The notes: a model not told the origin generated them from the letters alone. Shown: positions 10,501-25,500, numbered from the stretch's first letter. The stretch: 64,000 bases of DNA from Capitulum mitella (GCA_030062745.1 CP099839.1:29449451-29513450), one strand, 5' to 3'. Numbers and translations are program-made.

Positions 10501-13500
10501 TCTGTCATCTTGTACTGTAACGACACATCAAGCAGGCCTCAGAAAGGTAGACTGGTACTTTTTGCGTTGTATCAATGGTGGATCTGTCTGGCAAACGGCT
10601 GTTTATTTGGCGTCTGTAATGGCCCCATAAATGACGCGCCTGGACATGGACAAGGCCGACTCGGGCCCGAGTCTAAACATGTCAGACTACATCCGGCCGC
10701 CCTGCTAACAGTTCACCTCTCGGAAACGCAGAGAAGGCAGCAGGAGTGCTCGCTGGCGCCGGCGCCCGACGAGACAGCGAGGAATTACAAGTTGTACCAG
10801 CTGTCGTTCCTTCCAAAGTATACTGGCTCAAATCCCAAATTAAAATGACCGAAAGCGGTAAGCGACTGAAGGACTGCGATACTTCTTTTGCATATCTCAC
10901 CCGAATGATTTGCAAAAGTAATGTTTGTGACCACATCCCTTGCTGCGGAAACTCTATTCCCGCATGGGGAGCGGGGACTTCAGAAAACCCTGAGGTTTTT
11001 TTTTGCTCGCCATTTCCAGGGTCTTGGACTAGCTTAAAAAATCCGGTCTTTTTCCGATTTATCTGTTTTACGCTTGATATCAAATGTTCATTATTTCATT
11101 TTGCCCAGAGGCAGAGTCAGGCTATTTGGGGAAGCACCTCAAGTCATTTTTGGCGGTGTTGAAAGTAAAAGGAAAATGATTGCCAAAAATAGAGCTTGTA
11201 GGATGGGGCACAAAACTGTACTTGGATATGTGGGTAAATAACTGGGCAAACGCAAGAAAATATGTTTTCCTGACCTGAGGCTGCTTTACAAGGTCAGATC
11301 AAGGTCAAAACTCAACACTTTGTTGGATTTTTATGGAAACGTTTCCAGCTTAACACAATATTTTCTACTTTTGTGCCAAGTTTCAGGTGGCTATCAAATC
11401 AGATCAAGGAGCTTTGACCTCAAATGTCATTGCGCATGCCCTATAGCACAACGGTCATGGACCGGAGTTTTAGAAATATGGTCGACTGAAATTACTGGAA
11501 ACGTTTTCAGACACTATGAAATGAACCCAAGGCCATCACTTCTGACTTTGAGGTCATCTCGTGTAATGTGAGGTGAAAGGTCGTACGAACAATGTCATAC
11601 GATTTGTTCTTGTGAAGTATATAATTACCAGTGAAAGCTTACAATTAATGTAAGTTTTTATAATAACTCAATTTTCAAAAAAAAAATCCTCCCGTTCTCC
11701 AAGCCTTGTAAACGCCTACGGTTTTGGTGGCATTCTAAACCAGAGAGAAAGTCCCATTGATAAGCTCCCGATTCATGTTAGTTTCATCAAAATCTGTCGA
11801 TTAACACCAGAGCTGTAATGAATCAGAAAGAGGTGCTCTTCTTTCCGGCGTTTTGTCTCCCCCTCGTCTTCATGTCCACCCCTTGCAAGATTTTCAAAAT
11901 TTCTTTCGATAAAAACGTAGGTCACATCATGGCGAATCGATTGACGTTTGTTTTTTATCAAATCTAACTGGTAGCTCTCGAGATTTCGGGAGGGGGCGCG
12001 GGGTAATTAACGTCCTGTCTTATGGGAATGCGTTCTAGCGATATGGATACGAGAATAGAGTTAAGCTGTACGGACTCTGAACCCTAGACCCGACTGTGCA
12101 ATCCCAGACAATGGCTAATTCTGTGACGACAGTTCAGCGTACTGTCAAAGATTCAGTACAACCGTGCGGCAGTCAGGATGACCTCCTATTGATCAGTAGC
12201 CACCTGGTCCGTGAGCCAGATAGTTGGCTCTGATGCGACTCGAACCCGTTTTGTAAGAACTGGGAAACCAGACCTCAACCGTCTGAGTTACTTGTCGCCA
12301 TGTGAGGCTCGCCGATGAGTTCTTCTTGTAATCATTTGTGGGTTCATTGGTTCGCACATTGCTTCCGTTGCTCCTTTCAACATATCTGTTTTTGTGAGCG
12401 GTCGGTTTCCCTTCACCTTGAGTTTGCAATACAATGAAGCAATGAAGAATATGAAGAATAAAGCCAGGGACAGCACAATGACATTTTTCGGTAAAGCCAA
12501 TACAATAGCTGTGCAATATACAATGAGACCCTGATTGACGACCTTGGATGACTGCAGCGCAGTACGTGAGCTTTGACCTTTGGTGACCTTGACAGGTGGC
12601 TGGCGGTGACCCAGTTTCAGCCGACCGACGCTCGGCAGGCTTTCCCCTGTCTGGACGAACCAGGTCTGAAGGCTACGTTTGAGGTCACGTTGGGTCGCTC
12701 CAAACGCATGAGCTCCGCCTCCAACATGCCCATCAAGAGGACAGAACCCATGTAAGATGTTCGAGTGTAAATGGCGAGGTCGTACCTTGTTCGCAGTGTT
12801 TTGTAACATCGCAGAAATGTTCAATGAGTTTGCCGTTTGCGTTCTCTGTTACAGCGTGTGTTTGATTTGTGAAAATGGGTAATCGGGGAGTAAATCTGAA
12901 TTTAGAGTGTTGATCCTCAGATCATTTCATTTGTGATATGCGACACGTTTTATTCTTCGCGACCAGTAACACGTATCCGTTTCGGCGTAGCAGCGCGATA
13001 GTAGCACTCATGATAGGGACGAGAGACGACACTACCTTGTTTCTACCGGCAGTCCTAACATGCCCGGCTTTGAATGGGACATATACCAGAAGTCGGTGCC
13101 GATGTCGACGTACCTGGTCGCCTTCATGGTCTCTGAGTTGGCCGTCCGCGAGGCAGATCCTGGAGTCAGCAATACGCTCTTCAGAGGTCAGTAACACGCC
13201 CTCCATGGGCCAGCAACGTCCTCTTCACAGTGCAGCGATAGGTGTGCTTCCCATATGTCTAGAGGCTGAACGTATAGGCCAGCAATGTGCCCTTGCACAT
13301 GCTGCTTGATTCGCAACGCCACCACAAGCAGTCGGCAGTGCCCTCTTCGGACATGCCTTCGTCCCCCAAAAGGACTGCTAGGTCAGAGTGTTCTTAGGCA
13401 TTACTTACCTGTCCTTGAAAGGTCAACGTTCCTTATCGATGCGCGTGACGCCCATACTTCGGGTATAAATGCATCCAGTCTGAGGAAAGCGACTTTTTCA

Positions 13501-16500
13501 AGAGGTCACGGGCACAAACGCTTTCTAGTTTCTCACCCATAGCCGCCAGTAAGAGACTTTTAGATGTGTAGTTAGCTGACGCCACTCCATCACGAGTTTG
13601 TGTGCGTTTTCTGATGCGAAGTATGTATGTGATGCGTTTGCACGTTTTAGCTGACCTGTATGCGTAGATGGCTCGAGTGCAGTGCCTCGGAATCCGACGA
13701 CCTGCTCGCCGGCCGGACAGACCTGCGTCTGACATGCCGTGATTTGTTTTGCGCCGCTCTGTCGGGACCGGTCCTGTCCGCCCTGTCGGGCACGGACGGG
13801 CGCACGTCCTGTCCAGGACTGGTGTCAGTTCACTCTGCCTGCGACTCACGTGGGTCTGCGCCGTCCCGGACTGACTGGAGCCCGCTCTGTTCGCAGTGTG
13901 GGCGAGGCCGGAGGCCATAGACCAGGCCGAGTACGCCCGTCGGATCGGACCCCAGATACTCGAGTACTTCGAGGGCTTCTTCAAGACGGAGTTCCCGCTG
14001 CCCAAGCAGGACATGGCGGCGCTGCCCGACTTCGCCGCCGGCGCCATGGAAAACTGGGGCCTCATCACCTACAGGTAGAGGACGGGCAATGCCTGATTGA
14101 GCACTGGCCACAGTTATTTCAGTTCCCTTCGTTTTCTCGCCAGACTTTTCTTCCATTCTTTTATTTGGCTGGAGTGTTTCGAACCAAGAGCTGCTACTAC
14201 CCCGTTCTGGTGCAACAGCTGGCCGAGCGCTCACGTGGCTGCAATCTGCCCGCAGGGAGACGGCCATGTTGTACGATCCGGAGGTGTCGTCGGCAAAGAA
14301 CAAGCAGCGCGTGGCCGTGGTGGTGTCGCACGAGCTGGCCCATCAGTGGTTCGGCAACCTGGTCACCCCCAGCTGGTGGACCGACCTTTGGCTTAATGAA
14401 GGATTCGCCAGCTTCGTGGAGTACCTCGGCGTCGACAAGGTGAGACTACCGACAGAATTCTTGATAAATGGGTAAAAGAAATGGCTTGTCTCAGGATGGA
14501 CACAGGAACATAAAACCTAAGGAAGGACGCGGCACAAAAAAACTGCAGCAGAATTCAAGGACGTTCGAATATCCAGCGGCAAATCTCTTGCTGTTGTATA
14601 CCATGGCTAATTCGGAAGATTCCAAGAGTTCTTCCCACTAATAAATTCCCGCCGCCCCAGAGAAAACATTATTTATTCAGGTGTTTTGCATCACGCTGCT
14701 CTGCACTGCGGTGGAACGAACATGAGCGTTCAATCCATGTCGGGTTTATTATGGCCTAGCTATGTAGTTAATTGGATCCAGGCTCACTGAACTAGGCATG
14801 TCAGCTAATATACACGGCTTAGCGACCACGGCCCGGAGCTTCCGCGTCGGGGAGCAGTTTCATAGCAGCCGTCAGTGCGGATCACAGGGCGCTGCGGGTC
14901 GCGCCGACAGCGTCCGGCATTCGTCCTCTCCCTCACCTGGGCCGGCCAGCTGATGACTCGCCGCATCCCGGCGTCACTGCCGCGGCACGGGATTACGTGA
15001 CAACTGCGCCGCGGGCCCGGCGGCCGTCACCGGAAACGGGCCGGCCGGAAACGGCCGCATCGCTGGCGCTCTCCCGGCGCCGCGGCGTCATAATGCCGGG
15101 CCGGGAAATTGGGACGGTGTGCCCGGCTGGCAAGCCCGGGCGGCCGGCTCCGGTCGGCGTTGCTGGTTGGTCGTCTGCTGGTCGCGCGGTCGGAGCAGGT
15201 CACAGCCGCCCCCGGCGTAGACTGGCCGCTGCCGTGCCCGTGCAGCAGGCTGAAGTGCTGGGCAGGTCCCAGCAAGGGCTGGGATGGTTGCCTGGTGGAT
15301 ATACCGCGTCCAAACCTCGCCCACGTCACAGTTGTTGAGGCAGGTGTTGGCACTTCGGAGAAGGATATGGTCGAGTACGACAAAGTCGAGTCGAGTCGAG
15401 TACAACGAGGACAGCGGCGACGCTGTGAACGGAGGTGCCGACAGACCCCGCTCACCGGCACACTTCAGTCATGGAGTCAAGGTACTGTGCAGTCGTGGAG
15501 ACCACGACTGTGTGACCGTAGCCCGTGTTCATTGTGACGTGTCCGTTACCGGACTCCACGGGCGGCGAAAATACCCGCAAGCCGATCTCAGGGACCGGTT
15601 CAATCCGTTCTGCCTGTCGTCGTCTCGCGGCGGCCCGTTTTGGACCGGACGCTGTCTCAGCCGTCCCCGGGGAGCGCTACACAGACGGCGGCGCCCAAGT
15701 TGGCAGTCGCTTCAGACAGGACGTCTCACCTGGGAGACGGCGTTCATTCCACTCGCAACGGCGAGGGTCTGTGTCCGCGCGGTATCGTCGTCATGTGCTG
15801 TGGATTGCTCTTACATTTTGTCAGGGCTGGCTTACATCTGTTGTTTTCGATGACTAGGACGAAAGGTTTTGGAAATACCAAGGACGTTATAAACATTGGT
15901 TGTTATTGCGTGAATCCCAGTTTAGCCTTTGGTATTTCCATCACTTCGTCCGCTGAAAGGAGTTGCAGCGTTGATAACGGAAGAATTAAAAGTGACGCTC
16001 GCTAGCTCTTTGACGCCTTGTGCGTTCACTTAAAACTGCGTCGATCAAATGTTCACTGCCGGAATGTCATACGGCCGGAGCATTTTGCCCGGACATCGGC
16101 AAAGGGAAAAAGAAAAACATGCGTGAGTGCTCATGTTAAAAGCTGTCAGTAAAAACCAAACGGACAGTACATGCAGTAAAAGACAGAACAAGCAGTAAAA
16201 GACAAAAGTTGTGGGTTCATACAGTGAGGGCCTTAAAACCGGTTGCGCGTGCATACATCTCACCTGACCTCTAGTCCTGTTATCGCCGATTCGCATCCCT
16301 ATTGACCTGTTTCCCGACACCAGTAAAATGCCGACCAAGCCTCCCTTCGTCGTACCGCAGCTTTCAATGACCTGTTTCCAGTTCAAGACAACTCGGACCA
16401 GACCCAACCAGTCATGCATCCGCCCCTCGTCCTTGCAATGCATGACACCACGTCCCTGTTGACTATACACTCCTGGAGCAGTACTAAGGTTAGCCACCGA

Positions 16501-19500
16501 CGGAAGGCTTCCCCCAGCGGGCCCGACTTCGACCTGATGAGATCGTCACTCTCCTTTGCCACGATGTGGCTGGGCCTACGAGTTACATTTGGTCAGGATG
16601 ACCACAATTCAATCCAACGTTTACCTATCCTTATTCACCCATCCCAAAGCTCTAAAGTGATTTATATGTGTCGGAAGAGTTCCACCCAACCAACCAACCA
16701 ACCAGCAAACCTGGAAAAAGTGATGCACAGAAATTCGTCGCCTCCGTGTAGAACATCACCTATGGCAGTACTGCCGGACGAAGAAACAGCTATACCAGTG
16801 TATGAAGCTTTTTATGTCACCTTCTCCCTTTCCATAAACAGTTTACTCTTTGCTATGCCATTCCGTTCTTTGGTGCACAGTCGAATGTATGACTACCGGA
16901 AGAAATCGGACTTTTGCTATGAAAACCCACGGAGAAAGAAAACAGTCCGAAAAAATCACGAGAAACCTTTGACATGCGCATCCGTTACTCTACGTCTGAA
17001 ACGGCAGTGTCACGAAGGAGTGTACCTAAAAGCATAAACGGAATGCGAAGGCTACCTTCCTCCATGTGTTAGATGGTGATATATTGTACGTCCAGCGATG
17101 GGTACCGACTCGCCGTCGAGAGTCGAGGTGCGGCGGGCAGCGCCGGGTCGTGCGTACCCGGCCCCGGCGGCGGCGTCACCCGGCCGGCGGCGCCGCCACG
17201 CCCTGCGCCGGCCAGAGCGCGGCCTCCGAGCCGGGATCTGAGCGGCCGCGCCGAGCCGCCCGTTATCGCGTGTCAAACAAACTGAGCTGTTTAGCCGGCG
17301 CGTCGTCGATGGCTTCTCATGTTTGCAAACGGCGCCGTCTGTGTGGCCGCCGGGCGGGCCGGTCGGAGCCGGCCGCCGGGCGGGCCGGCTGCAGGCTCCC
17401 CGCTGCCAGGCTGCCCGGGACTGCCGGGCGGCGCCTCGGAGGGAGCGCGGGCCGCGGGCCGGTCCGGACCTTCCCAGAACTCCGGACCGGTCCCGGCCGT
17501 CAGTGGTGACGCCGAGTTCACTGTTGGCCGCCGGGCGGAGTTTGGCCGAGGGGTGGGCCGATTTACGGTCATGTTCATGTCGGGAGAAGCAGTGGTCTGT
17601 TCTGCTGCCTCGCACGAAATGGATCACATGTGGCCTGAAACCTCGGTGCCGCTGAATCTGGCGATCTGCATGTATTAGTGCTAGCTGCTTTAAGTACATC
17701 AGCTTTAGGTCTATGGGTGTTAACTAAGAAAAACTGACGCTGTTCAACTCCACCTGACTCGAAAACATGACAAGTAACATCCTCGTAAGGCTCACGCAGG
17801 TGAGCTTATTTGTGCGGGGGGCGGGGATACCTCACTATTAGACACAGTCCCGACTTTCTCTCGTGGCGCAGCCATCAATCAGTTGAGCGACGGGCGAGAC
17901 TGTTCGCTGTCACCATCACCCCACATCTAAATCGCACATGGCTTTAGTGATTCTGAATATCTTTTCACTTTGACTGCAGAAACAAACGCATACCAGCTTT
18001 GTGAACAGGCGCCTTTTAACGATCCGTTTTGGACATTTTGGTGTGGTTCCATGGTCATTGCTTTGTCTGTTCGTTAAATGTGTGCCTTACAGGCACAATC
18101 GGATTTTTATCCCTACCTGGCAGATTCCCAGTGCGGCTTTGCCACACCGTCTGTGTTGGATTACAATTCAGTCGAACCAGAATACACCAGAACGGTGACG
18201 ATCAAACTCTTCGAGTCGTCTGATTCTGGCCCGCATATGACCGAAGGTGGAGCCGTCCTGGCGGATGATGGAGCAGTTTGTCACGGGCGACCTGCAGCGT
18301 GTGATGACCACGGACGCACTGGAGACGTCACATCCTATCTCCATCGTCGTCCAACACCCTGACGAAATCAATGAGATCTTCGACCACATCTCCTACGAGA
18401 AAGGTATCGGAAGGCGACCGGCTTTACGTTGGTGGTTCTGGGGCAAATAGCTGAACAACGAAGAGAGCTTTCGTCAGCCTTCCTGTAACGTCGCTTTATC
18501 TAAGCTTCATGCTTGCCGTGATTGAAGGGAAGTCATAGGAGGTGTTTAAAATTTGTCTCGGTGACCCTATTTGTAAAGGTCTTTATTCGCATCTCACAGC
18601 TCTTTTTAGCTGCTCACAGTGATTCGTAACGGAAGGTGTGCGGAATCCAATTTGATTTCGCATCATGCACTGCTTGCGCAGATTCTTATCGGGATCATCT
18701 TGAACGTTCCGTCAATGATGTCCCTTATCGCTGACATCTCTGAGAACTCGGAACCAGCGAGCAGGGAATCTTTGTACGAATGGTAGTCGGTATTCCTTAG
18801 ATTTATAGTTAACGACAGTTATTGGCCGTCATCATCATTTGGATTGGACCTAATGCTGTTATAGCCTGAACCAGTGAACATTACTATTTTCTTTCGCAGG
18901 AGCATCCATCATTCGGATGATGACACATTTCTTGACCATGAAGACGATGCGGAATGGGCTAGCCAACTACCTGGACGACAGGTAAGAATTTCGCCTGAAC
19001 TCTCGTGGCGTACAGAACAGCACCACCATCGATCGACTGAGTCTGTCGACCTGTACGTGAGCAGAAAGACAAATCGTTTTTGTCGCGCCAGTCTCTACGA
19101 AAACACGCGCATGCTGGTACCGGGCCGTGGGCGGAATCCTAATCCGGTGGCATTGTTTTCGGTCAGGAGACTTCCCTTAACTGATCAGCCGGCCTCTACT
19201 TGGCAACAATGGATGCGCTGGAGATGCTCGGTTGGCTGCATATGTAGCCGGTGCCACCCACCCATGATCTTCCAAACTAAAGCCTAAATCTGCCGAGAAG
19301 TTTGGTTAATAACGGAAAAGAGTACGGCCCGCATCAAGCCTATCTTGAGGTACATCAGAACTGTTCTCGTGCCGATGGTCTGTGTGCTCAGGCACGTCAC
19401 GAGTGGAGACTGACCCGGGGCTGCTTTCAAGGCCCTGAATTTTCACGAACAACTGCACTTGGTTATGGGGAGTTTTACGTTACACCATGATCTTTATTCA

Positions 19501-22500
19501 TTTAGTGTATATCGAAAATATTATCTTTACTCGGTAGCTCAGCAGCATTCCAAAAAAAGATTGCCTGTCACAACCGTTCACCATTAGCTCAGTAGCATTT
19601 GAACGAAAGGCTGTCTGTCACAACCATCCAGCCACTGAAGCTGAATATTTTGTCACGAGTGCACCATCTCCGCGTAACTGACACTGCCCGACTGTACCGT
19701 CTCCGCGTGACTAACACCACACGCCTGTCGCGTGCTGCGCTCAGGAAGTACCAAGCCGCGACCCAGGACGACCTGTGGCGCTTCCTGACGGAGCAGGCGC
19801 ACCGGGACGGCACGCTGGCCACTGACATCACCGTCAAGCAGATCATGGACAGCTGGACCCTGCAGATGGGTTACCCGGTGGTGGACGTGCGCCGAAACTA
19901 CCAGGACGGCACCGCCCAGCTGACGCAGGTAACCTGGAACGGTGCAGTATTGCCGACACAGCTAACCGCCGGCGGGGCTGTCAGCATGATCTGCTGCCTC
20001 GGCTGGACCATTGCAAGGTGGTCGACAAGCACAGGACTAACATCCTGTTCGACCTGTTCGCATTTTATCGCGTATTGCAAAGTTCAGATCTCTGGGACAG
20101 CCGAATCAACGGAACATAGCTGGCGTGGTCAAATTCCACCAGGCAGCCGCAAGTGGTCGGGTGTGGTCCGTACAGAGTCCGTCACCAGTGGTCCAGCCCG
20201 TACACTCGGCCGTCAGTGGTCCGGTCCGAGCAGACAGACGGCCGCCGGTGGTCCCGTCCGTCAGCGCTGGCGAGGGGTCGCTTACATCTGTCGTCACCAC
20301 CCAGCTGGGAGGAAGACATCGGAGTAGACTATTTGACTCATGTATCCACAATCGACGACGGCATCCCCGCCGCGTCAACGCTATCATCTGGATCAATTTT
20401 CCCTGCAATCAGGAAGTTCACCGCGCTGTCACACGCCCCGACTCGGGCGGAGTGGGTCGACCGCGAGGTCGAGCGGGCACCAAGTGCCTGACGCCGGAGT
20501 CACGACGGCGTCGTGACGTCACGGCCCGTACAACGCCGCGCTGTCCCTGGCGACATGGCGCGCCGTCGCCGGCTGCGTCACGTGCCGTGGCCCGGCATGC
20601 CTGTCGCTCGCGGTGAATGCGGCTGGTCGGAAAACCGCGGAGCCACGGCGGAGAAGTCGGGGACTGGCCGGACGCCAGCCGCGGCGGGCGATCGTGAGGC
20701 CGAGTTGCTGCCGGCCAGCCTCACCGCCGCTGCCGACAGCTGACGTTCGGATTGGCTGAGATGTCACGATTGCTTTATGCTGCTAACCGGGGATCCCCGG
20801 CGGAAATCCCGGGAGGGAGGGAGGCAGGGAAAGGAGGCGTGGGGGAGCGAGAGAGAAAGCCTAGACGTCGGGCAGATGCTTATGACGCCGTGGTAGTGCT
20901 CGAAACCAGGTCAGATCGTGACAGACTAGCGTGTGGCGTGCAGCTTTTTGCGTTGTAGCATACCTGGGATGGTGCTACAAATGAGGAGCCGTTTTCCTGG
21001 ACCATTGTAAGTGCGAGCCACCGTGTGGAGTCACCGTGTGGATTAAATCCGGGCATACCCTTGGCGAGACGAAAATACCGAGGTGAGGGTGGAAAAAAAC
21101 GTTTTAAGCACGCGCGTAATGTGTGCTCTCTTACAGAATGGGATAAACTCAGACGGACAAAAAGATTCCTCGGGGATGGGGCACGTGCCCTGAACGCTCG
21201 GCAGAAGCCACGGACCTGGGCCTTAGCCAAGATGACGTACTGTTGTTGTTTTCACGGCGTCTGCAAGCCTCGTGTAGAGCTCATATGGTACACTGTCAGA
21301 CGGAGACAGCCAACCACAGCGCCCCGCCCAGACCAGACGTCTGGCCATCCGGCTGAAACCGCGGGCCAGCGGGTGCCAGCTGGCCGGCCGAGAAACCGGA
21401 TCTCTCCGAGTGACCGCGGTCTTTTCCTGTGTCCGGAGCGCACAACCGGGCCCGGTCAGGTGGTGGAGCCCAGGACGGGGAAGTACCGGAGAGTCCGGAC
21501 CCGGCCAGTGTCACCGCGGGGACTGGTCGTCCCGCTGCTAAGCCCGACTGGCGCCGCGGTCGGAAAGGAACAGCCGACGCGTGTGATTTCGCTGGCACAC
21601 TCAGCGCGTTCTCGAGGCGAAATTGCTTGCGAAACGGTCGCGTGGTCAGATGCTCAGTGAGAATCCGCACTTTGCGGTCGTTCTCGTTTGCTGAGAGAGA
21701 GAGGTGCGGAGTGGATTTAGCGCTCAAATGGAATTCAGATGCCCAACTCCTTCACCGTTATTACGAAGTATAAGACACGTTGCGTTCAACCGCACATTTT
21801 TCTTTTCGTTTCCTTCGTGAGCGTTCTTCGTTTTCTCTTGCCACACTGGTTTTGATATCCGGCAAATGAGGACAGCAGTGTCCATCGAAACTCGCGAACT
21901 GCACGCACATATACCCGTCAGGATTTTGATGGCATGGTCTGCTGTGTTTTCAGAGCCGATTCCTGCTGAACGGCGGCCAGAGTCCGAGCAGCTACCTGTG
22001 GTGGGTGCCCGTGACGGTTGCCAGTCAGGCACAGCTCAACTTCAACAACACCAAGCCCACGAGCTGGATGAGAAAGCAGCGGCAGACCACCATCGGCGGT
22101 GAGCGATCCCCGCCGCCGTCCGAGCCGGGATCGAAACGTGGCCACGAGCGCCGGTCGCCCGACGGCAGAGAACAAGTTCGAGACTCTCGCATGGTGGCAT
22201 ATTCATTTCTGTAGAAGTGTTGTTAGGTGTACAGCAGTCGCAAAAGAAACTCATCGTGTTTTAACGGAGAAAAAGGCAGTCTTGTGACATCGCAGATTTA
22301 TCACCGGTTCCCCTTACATTAATAAATTCGCTGTACAAATTAACAATCTTGACGATCGTGAACTTCTTGAACCAGTGTACATGTCACGGGCTGTGTTTGT
22401 TTGCAGACATGCCGGCGGCAGACCAGTGGGTCATTCTCAATGTCCAAGAAGTGGGCTATTATAAAGTCAATTATGACGCGAAGAACTGGGCCATGATCAT

Positions 22501-25500
22501 TAATCAGCTGTCTCGGGACCACACGGCCATCCACACCATCAACAGAGCTCAGGTGAGTGTCCTGTGACGTCACCCGCATTACGTCACCCACACCCGCATC
22601 ATCGTCTCCATCGGACGTTTCTCGTTTTTGTATGTTGAAAAGTGCAGTAAAAGACAATAGCCCACCTCGGTCGACTTTTCGGTTTCTTTGGTCCGAAAAC
22701 ACCGTCATCCACGTGTTCGACGTCTTTTTGTTCCGATAAATACTAAAAATAATACCAACATGGATTGAGTAAAACACTGACGTCACCGGTTGATTGCGAC
22801 GCAGTACCGGTATTCCGATATCGGTCATTGGCCTGCGCCCACTCGTGCCGTCACGCAGCAGCTGACGCTTGCCTACCACACATCGAGTGTTTCTACGAAA
22901 CTACTGCAGTGGTAAACAACATGGCCGCCAACGGCGAACTCAGTGGCCAACCAGTTAGGCCTGGATGAGCTCACGCCGCTGCGCCGTGCCTTGTTTCAGC
23001 TGATTGACGACGCGATGGACTTGGCCCGCTCTGGCCAGCTGGGGTACGACACGGCACTCTCCGTGATCGGATACCTGGGTGCCGAGCGGGACTACCTGCC
23101 CTGGGACGCTGCCTTCGACAACCTGGCCTACGTCAACACCCAGCTGAAGAGGACGGCCGGCTACGGTGCCTTCAAGGTAGACTTGCAGATGAATAGGGCG
23201 CCATCGCGGTTTGGTAATGCGACAAATCTCATCAGAAGCCGCCGTACAGTCACAGACGGAATCTCGACGGCGGCGCCGGAGTCCATTATGCCGCATAATG
23301 TCATCGGCGTGCCGGTCCCGGCAAAATGCGATCTGGGTTACTGTGCTGTTTCTCTAAAGCATTGCAGTTGCTGACCTACTCACGTGCGCGGAATTGAAAT
23401 TGGCCTGTCGGACCGGTGGGAGGAGTGCGGTCAGGGGCGGATCCGGGTCGAAGAACGAGGGAAAGCTCGATGGCGTGAAAAAAATATTTGAGGATGATGA
23501 AAGAAAACTGGGGAAACGAGAAGCCTCCACACTTTTGAAGGGACCCCGACCATGACTCTGCATTCCCTGAGGAGATTTCTGGGTCCACCTCGGCCGCAGC
23601 CGAAGCCGTTGGCGCGCGTCTGCCGCGCCTCCCACGGACGTGGAGCGGCGGCCATCCCTGCGTGATCCGCGGTCTGATCCGCGCCCTGGCCGGACTGACG
23701 CTCGCGGCGCCCGGCAGCGGTTCGTCCTGAAGCTGATCCGGCCGCTGTACGACCGGGTGGGCTTCGAGGAGCGTCCGGACGACTCGCACCTGGACCAGTT
23801 CAGCCGCGTCAACGTGCTCAACTGGGCCTGCGCCGTCGGCCACCCGGGCTGCGTCAAACAGTCCGTCAGCAAATTCAGCCAGTGGATGAACGAACCGGAC
23901 AACGATAGGTACGGCATCGTGTGAACATTCTGTTGAACGTTAGTATCTTGACTCTCCCGAGATTGATTCTTCCTCTGCATTCTACGTGAAAACCCTGACC
24001 GCTTAGGGCGGCAGAGGTTGGAGAAGTACGGGCATTCGGACTTCAAAGCATTCACTGCGCTTAGTAGTGAATACAAATATCCGGGTACGACGCATGGTTT
24101 CTTATTGCAACATTCGGCTGCCTTAAACACTGGATTTACGAAGAGTCCACTCCGCGCCTGAGAGCTGCTTTAAAGCATGCAATGCTGTCAACGGTCGTGC
24201 CTGGCCGCCTTTCAGAATAATCCCGGCCAACCTGAAGTCCCGGGTGTACTGCACGGCGATCCGCGAGGGCGGGGAGACGGAGTGGGAGTTCGCCTGGGGC
24301 CGATACCAGGTGGCCAACGTCGCCGCCGAAAAGTCCAGGCTCCTCTCCGCGCTCGGCTGCACCAAGGAGATCTGGATCCTCAGCAGGTATTCCTCGCAAG
24401 CAGAGATTCGGGCAAGACCAGACTGCGGACGTGTGTGTCTGCCACGGAACATGGAGGACCCCCGTACTTCCCGATGCTGGAATTCGGGAGGCAGTCTGAA
24501 TGAGTTTTGTAAAAAGGAGCAATTTGAGATGTGGCTGAAGCAAATCACCCTGCATAATATCTGCTGCCTCCTGGCCATTACAAAAACGTAGTAGATGTAT
24601 GCATGGTGTCATTATGAATAGTGTCTCGGGGGCAGTCACTTTAAATCGCGATCATCAGCAGGCGTGCATTTCAGTGCCGCCTTTCCCGACGTGCTTCGTA
24701 ATACTGTTAGCCTGCACAGAGGCTAGCTTTCACCCTCCCACTTCCCAGTTTCTTGTGGAAGCAATTGTTTATTGGAAGTTTCCATGCTTATCCCCCCGTA
24801 TGGCAATATTATTCGCAATGATCCGGTTGCCGTCGCACCGGTTCAATCCCAACTCGACCCCACTGATTGGCGTGCGATTGTGGTGTGTGGTGACATGTGT
24901 GGTGCAACGGGTGCACACGCCACCTCTTCCTGGTGGCGTGTGGTGACATCGAATGCCACCCTGACCTGTGGCATTCGACGCAGGTACCTGAACTGGACTT
25001 TGACGCCCGACTCCGGCATTCGAGTACAGGACGGCTCCCAGGTGTTCTCATCTGTGTCGAGCAACTCAGTGGGACGCTACCTCGCATGGGACTTCCTGCG
25101 CAATAACCTGAAACGCATCGTAAAAGTGTGAGTGAATATTTGCTTTTTTGCCAGACCATAGCTGAAAGCAAACAGTTTATATTGCAGCATTGTCGAAGAA
25201 TTAATCATCATTCTTCGATGACAGTAGTTTGTTGATGATATGAGCGGATCTCATAAAACATCTGCAAGGAAAGAGTTTTCGAAAACTGTTCGTGTGTTAC
25301 GCCAACACCTCGCGTATACCTGTTGGTAGGACTTTAATAAGCGTGTGTGCGCACGCATGCCTTTGAGCGTATTGTGTCGGAAGGATGTTAGAGCATGGCG
25401 AGAAAACAGCTTTCGACGTCCAGCTGCGCGGATGAGCATTTGAGTTTCCGCGCTAACGAAACGCCGTTGGTTCACATTTGGACCTCTTTTGCACACAGTT

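Larger units (their letters stand above)
4516..12595. other. aminopeptidase intron 1 (8.1 kb)
   Basis: No independent gene is recognised. The intron holds GC-rich patches at about 6850-7330 and 7640-8090, poly-C runs near 8480, repeated GGGGCGGTTGAC-type words near 9170 and 10285, and AGGTCA-containing repeats at 9883-10160 and 11270-11570. A tRNA-like element lies on the minus strand near its 3' end. The long open frame 6420-7427 has no recognisable domain, and its second half is low-complexity GC-rich sequence. Confidence 0.6.
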
